64,000 nt of DNA from Natrinema saccharevitans (GTDB lineage: Archaea > Halobacteriota > Halobacteria > Halobacteriales > Natrialbaceae): contig NZ_LWLN01000001.1 of NCBI RefSeq assembly GCF_001953745.1, positions 3,286,001 through 3,350,000 of the forward strand, given 5' to 3'. Numbering within the stretch: position 1 is the first letter of the stretch; each line of letters opens with the position of its first letter. The position numbers and the translations under genes were made by a program. The notes beneath the pieces were generated by a model. It was not told the DNA's origin. It searched no databases and saw only the letters and a list, made by a program, of their open reading frames with translations. This document shows positions 62,442 to 64,000 of the stretch, in pieces.

Positions 62442-63392
62442 ATGTCGGACGAGCCGGTGGACGGACGGGACGCCGAGGGCCCCGAAGAGCCGCGGGAAGG
62501 TGCTCCCTCGGAATCGCCGGCCGAATCCGAGCTCGACGGGCCGGCCGCCGACCCCGACGCGGAGCGGCCCGACCTCGAGACGGACGGCGAGGGCGTCGTC
62601 GGCGATCGACACGATCCGACGCCGACCTATCCCGACGCCGACGAGGAGATCGGCGGGATCGAGACGCCGCCGGACGACGAGGAGATGCCGCTGGCCGACC
62701 ACATCGAGGAGATGGTCCTCCGGCTGGCGGTCGTGTTGCTGTTCGGGGCCGGCGGGACGGCGATCGGCCTGCTGTGGGCCTCCGACGCGATCCAGTACGT
62801 CTGGTTCAACGTCTTCCCCTACGCCGAGGGAGAGGTGCCGCCGCCGCATCTCTACAACCCGCTCGAGCTGTGGCTGACCCGGATCAAGATCTCCTCGCTG
62901 TTGGGGATCATGGTCGCGCTGCCGGCGTTCGTCTACGAGTGTTACCTGTTTATGCGTCCGGGGCTGTACCCCCACGAACGGAAGTATTACCTCGCGGCCG
63001 TGCCGACGAGCGTCGTCCTCGGCGCGCTCGGGATGCTGTTCTCGTACGTGCTGGTGTTGCCGATCCTCTTTCGATACTTCACCTACTACGCCGAGGGTAG
63101 CGCCGACGTCGCCTACGCGCTGGGCGATACGTTCAACCTGATCATCACGCTGACGGGCTTTCTGGCGATCGTCTTCCAGATTCCGCTCTTTATCATGCTG
63201 GCGATCATGATGGGCGTGACGACCCGCCGCTGGCTGGCCCAGAAGCGGCTGTACTTCTGGGCGGCCTTCGCGGGGCTGTCGTTCATGTTCACCCTCGACC
63301 CGACGGGGATGGCTCCCATCCTGGTCGCGGTCACGATGATCCTGCTGTTCGAGGGGACGCTGTTCGTCCTCAAGTGGGTCGGGACGGAGTAG
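62442..63392 (+). CDS. tatC1: Twin-arginine translocase TatC1 (TatCo), 316 aa
   Basis: A normal six-helix TatC with an unusual acidic N-terminal extension of about 75 residues (EPVDGRDAEGPEEPREG and similar). The conserved MPLADHIEEMVLRLAVV start, PALLxxx-like LPAFVYECYLFMRPGLYPHERKY and FRYFTYYAEG, then LDPTGMAPI near the end are seen. Divergent from tatC2 with 130 bases between; CCTATAACCG lies about 28 nt upstream. It recognises Tat signal peptides. Confidence 0.96.
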   Translation: MSDEPVDGRDAEGPEEPREGAPSESPAESELDGPAADPDAERPDLETDGEGVVGDRHDPTPTYPDADEEIGGIETPPDDEEMPLADHIEEMVLRLAVVLLFGAGGTAIGLLWASDAIQYVWFNVFPYAEGEVPPPHLYNPLELWLTRIKISSLLGIMVALPAFVYECYLFMRPGLYPHERKYYLAAVPTSVVLGALGMLFSYVLVLPILFRYFTYYAEGSADVAYALGDTFNLIITLTGFLAIVFQIPLFIMLAIMMGVTTRRWLAQKRLYFWAAFAGLSFMFTLDPTGMAPILVAVTMILLFEGTLFVLKWVGTE

Positions 63393-63716
63393 CCGTCCGG
63401 GTCGCTCCCGTTCGCCGCCGTCGCTATTCGGCCTCCAATCGGTCCAGCGGACTCGAGTTTCGTGACCGAACGGCCACATCGACCCGGCGACACTCGACGG
63501 ATAATTCCTTTATACACCTCCCGTCCGTTCGCATACTGTCGGGGCCAGCCCCTCCCCAGAGGGAAAAGCGATGGTTGGGAAACGATCAGCGTTTAGTGGG
63601 TGCGAACGTTTTCCTGATCCGTGAACAGCCCCCCATGATCTCGAGCAAATACTCTCGCGGAGGGTGTGATTGCAACTCTCACGCCGTGATTCGCGCCGGC
63701 CCACGGCGGTGGTCCC
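63393..63716. other. Intergenic region before the molybdoenzyme gene
   Basis: A 324-bp gap. It has CCTTTATACACC near 63507 (TATA-like) and GCAAATACTC near 63645, which could serve promoters for a leadered transcript of the downstream gene. The frames in it look non-coding. No repeat seen. Confidence 0.45.
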
Positions 63717-64000
63717 GTGACTGATACGGTCCCGACGACGTGCATGCGGTGTGCGGTCGGCTGTGGACACGTCCAGCAGGCCCCCGACCGTGGGTACGGT
63801 CTCGACACCGTCCGGGGCGACGCCGACCACCCGGTCACTCAGGGGCTGGCGTGTCAGCGCGGTCTCAGCGAGACCGCCGATCCGGACGGCGAGTTGCTGA
63901 CCCGGCCGCTCGTCCGCGAGAACGGCGCCCTCGTGCCGACGACGTGGGAGTCGGCCCTCGAGCGTGCGGCGGCGGGGCTCGACGCTGCGCTCGCGGACGG
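63717..64000 (+). CDS. nasA: Molybdopterin oxidoreductase, probably assimilatory nitrate reductase, 5' part
   Basis: A GTG at 63717 starts TDTVPTTCMRCAVGCGHVQ, a [4Fe-4S] site (Cys-x2-Cys-x3-Cys, the fourth in GLACQRGLSE), then LLTRPLVRENGALVPTTWE, the usual start of bis-MGD molybdoenzymes. From memory this N-terminus resembles haloarchaeal NasA. It would reduce nitrate to nitrite in the cytoplasm. Only about 94 residues are in view, so formate dehydrogenase-like enzymes cannot be ruled out. Confidence 0.72.
   Translation, partial: MTDTVPTTCMRCAVGCGHVQQAPDRGYGLDTVRGDADHPVTQGLACQRGLSETADPDGELLTRPLVRENGALVPTTWESALERAAAGLDAALAD

Overview
The window is chromosomal DNA of a haloarchaeon, probably of the Natrialbaceae type (Natrinema/Haloterrigena-like; the genus is a guess). 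The evidence is archaeal information-processing genes (TBP, PCNA, primase large subunit, eIF1A, a clamp-loader subunit, Hjc, RNase Z), very acidic proteins, high GC, and haloarchaeal hallmarks: a double-length TatC beside a normal TatC, halocyanins, HalOD1 domains, a multi-PAS Bat-type regulator and many Tat lipoproteins. Most genes have a TATA-like box about 27-30 nt before the start codon and no Shine-Dalgarno, which fits leaderless transcripts. I see no rRNA, tRNA, CRISPR array or transposase.

Layout. 1-2.1 kb: the 3' end of a phosphohexomutase, then a lower-GC patch with a lipoprotein and a PPOX-fold protein. 2.1-11.6 kb: two UspA proteins, hisI, a cupin, a methyltransferase, serA, a PAS histidine kinase, serB and a membrane protein. 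11.6-20.3 kb: a membrane protein, a metX/sulfhydrylase operon, a Tat lipoprotein, an MFS carrier, two halocyanins and a class V aminotransferase. 20.3-27.6 kb: a broken subtilase, eIF1A, small membrane proteins, a DUF460 protein, RNase Z, a surface protein and an RFC-like subunit. 27.6-30.5 kb: an accessory/decay zone with a halocin C8-like ten-cysteine Tat protein, a small membrane protein, a second degenerate copy of the RFC 3' end, a frameshifted membrane gene and a thioesterase pseudogene split by a 76-bp palindromic element. 30.5-34.5 kb: tRNA G10 methylase, TBP, a wHTH protein, hisG and a SHOCT protein. 34.9-40.2 kb: a metal (copper) cluster with a YHS-decorated permease, a CopZ-like chaperone, an Lrp/TRASH regulator and CopA. 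40.3-45.5 kb: a SpoIIM-like protein, mtaD, a GPPSHAG-repeat secreted protein, ahcY and a HalOD1 protein. 45.7-58.6 kb: a 1619-aa six-PAS regulator, CPBP protease, Hjc, acyl-CoA dehydrogenase, SWIM protein, priL, hydrolase, HalOD1 protein and PCNA. 58.8-64 kb: RlmE, an RHH protein, divergent tatC genes and the start of a molybdopterin oxidoreductase (NasA-like).

The genes connect as follows. Serine synthesis (serA, serB), O-acetylhomoserine-based methionine synthesis and S-adenosylhomocysteine recycling (ahcY, mtaD) all lie here. The copper genes form a sensing, chaperoning and export module. Both TatC proteins are encoded here, together with several of their likely substrates.

The most notable structure is three families of short palindromic repeats. 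Family 1 (five copies, 73-82 bp) has four copies whose end starts exactly at, or one base after, a stop codon; the fifth supplies a TATA box. Family 2 (three copies, about 86 bp) shows compensatory stem changes, supplies one gene's stop codon and borders a protease pseudogene. Family 3 (one copy, 76 bp) sits in a pseudogene with a 2-bp target duplication.
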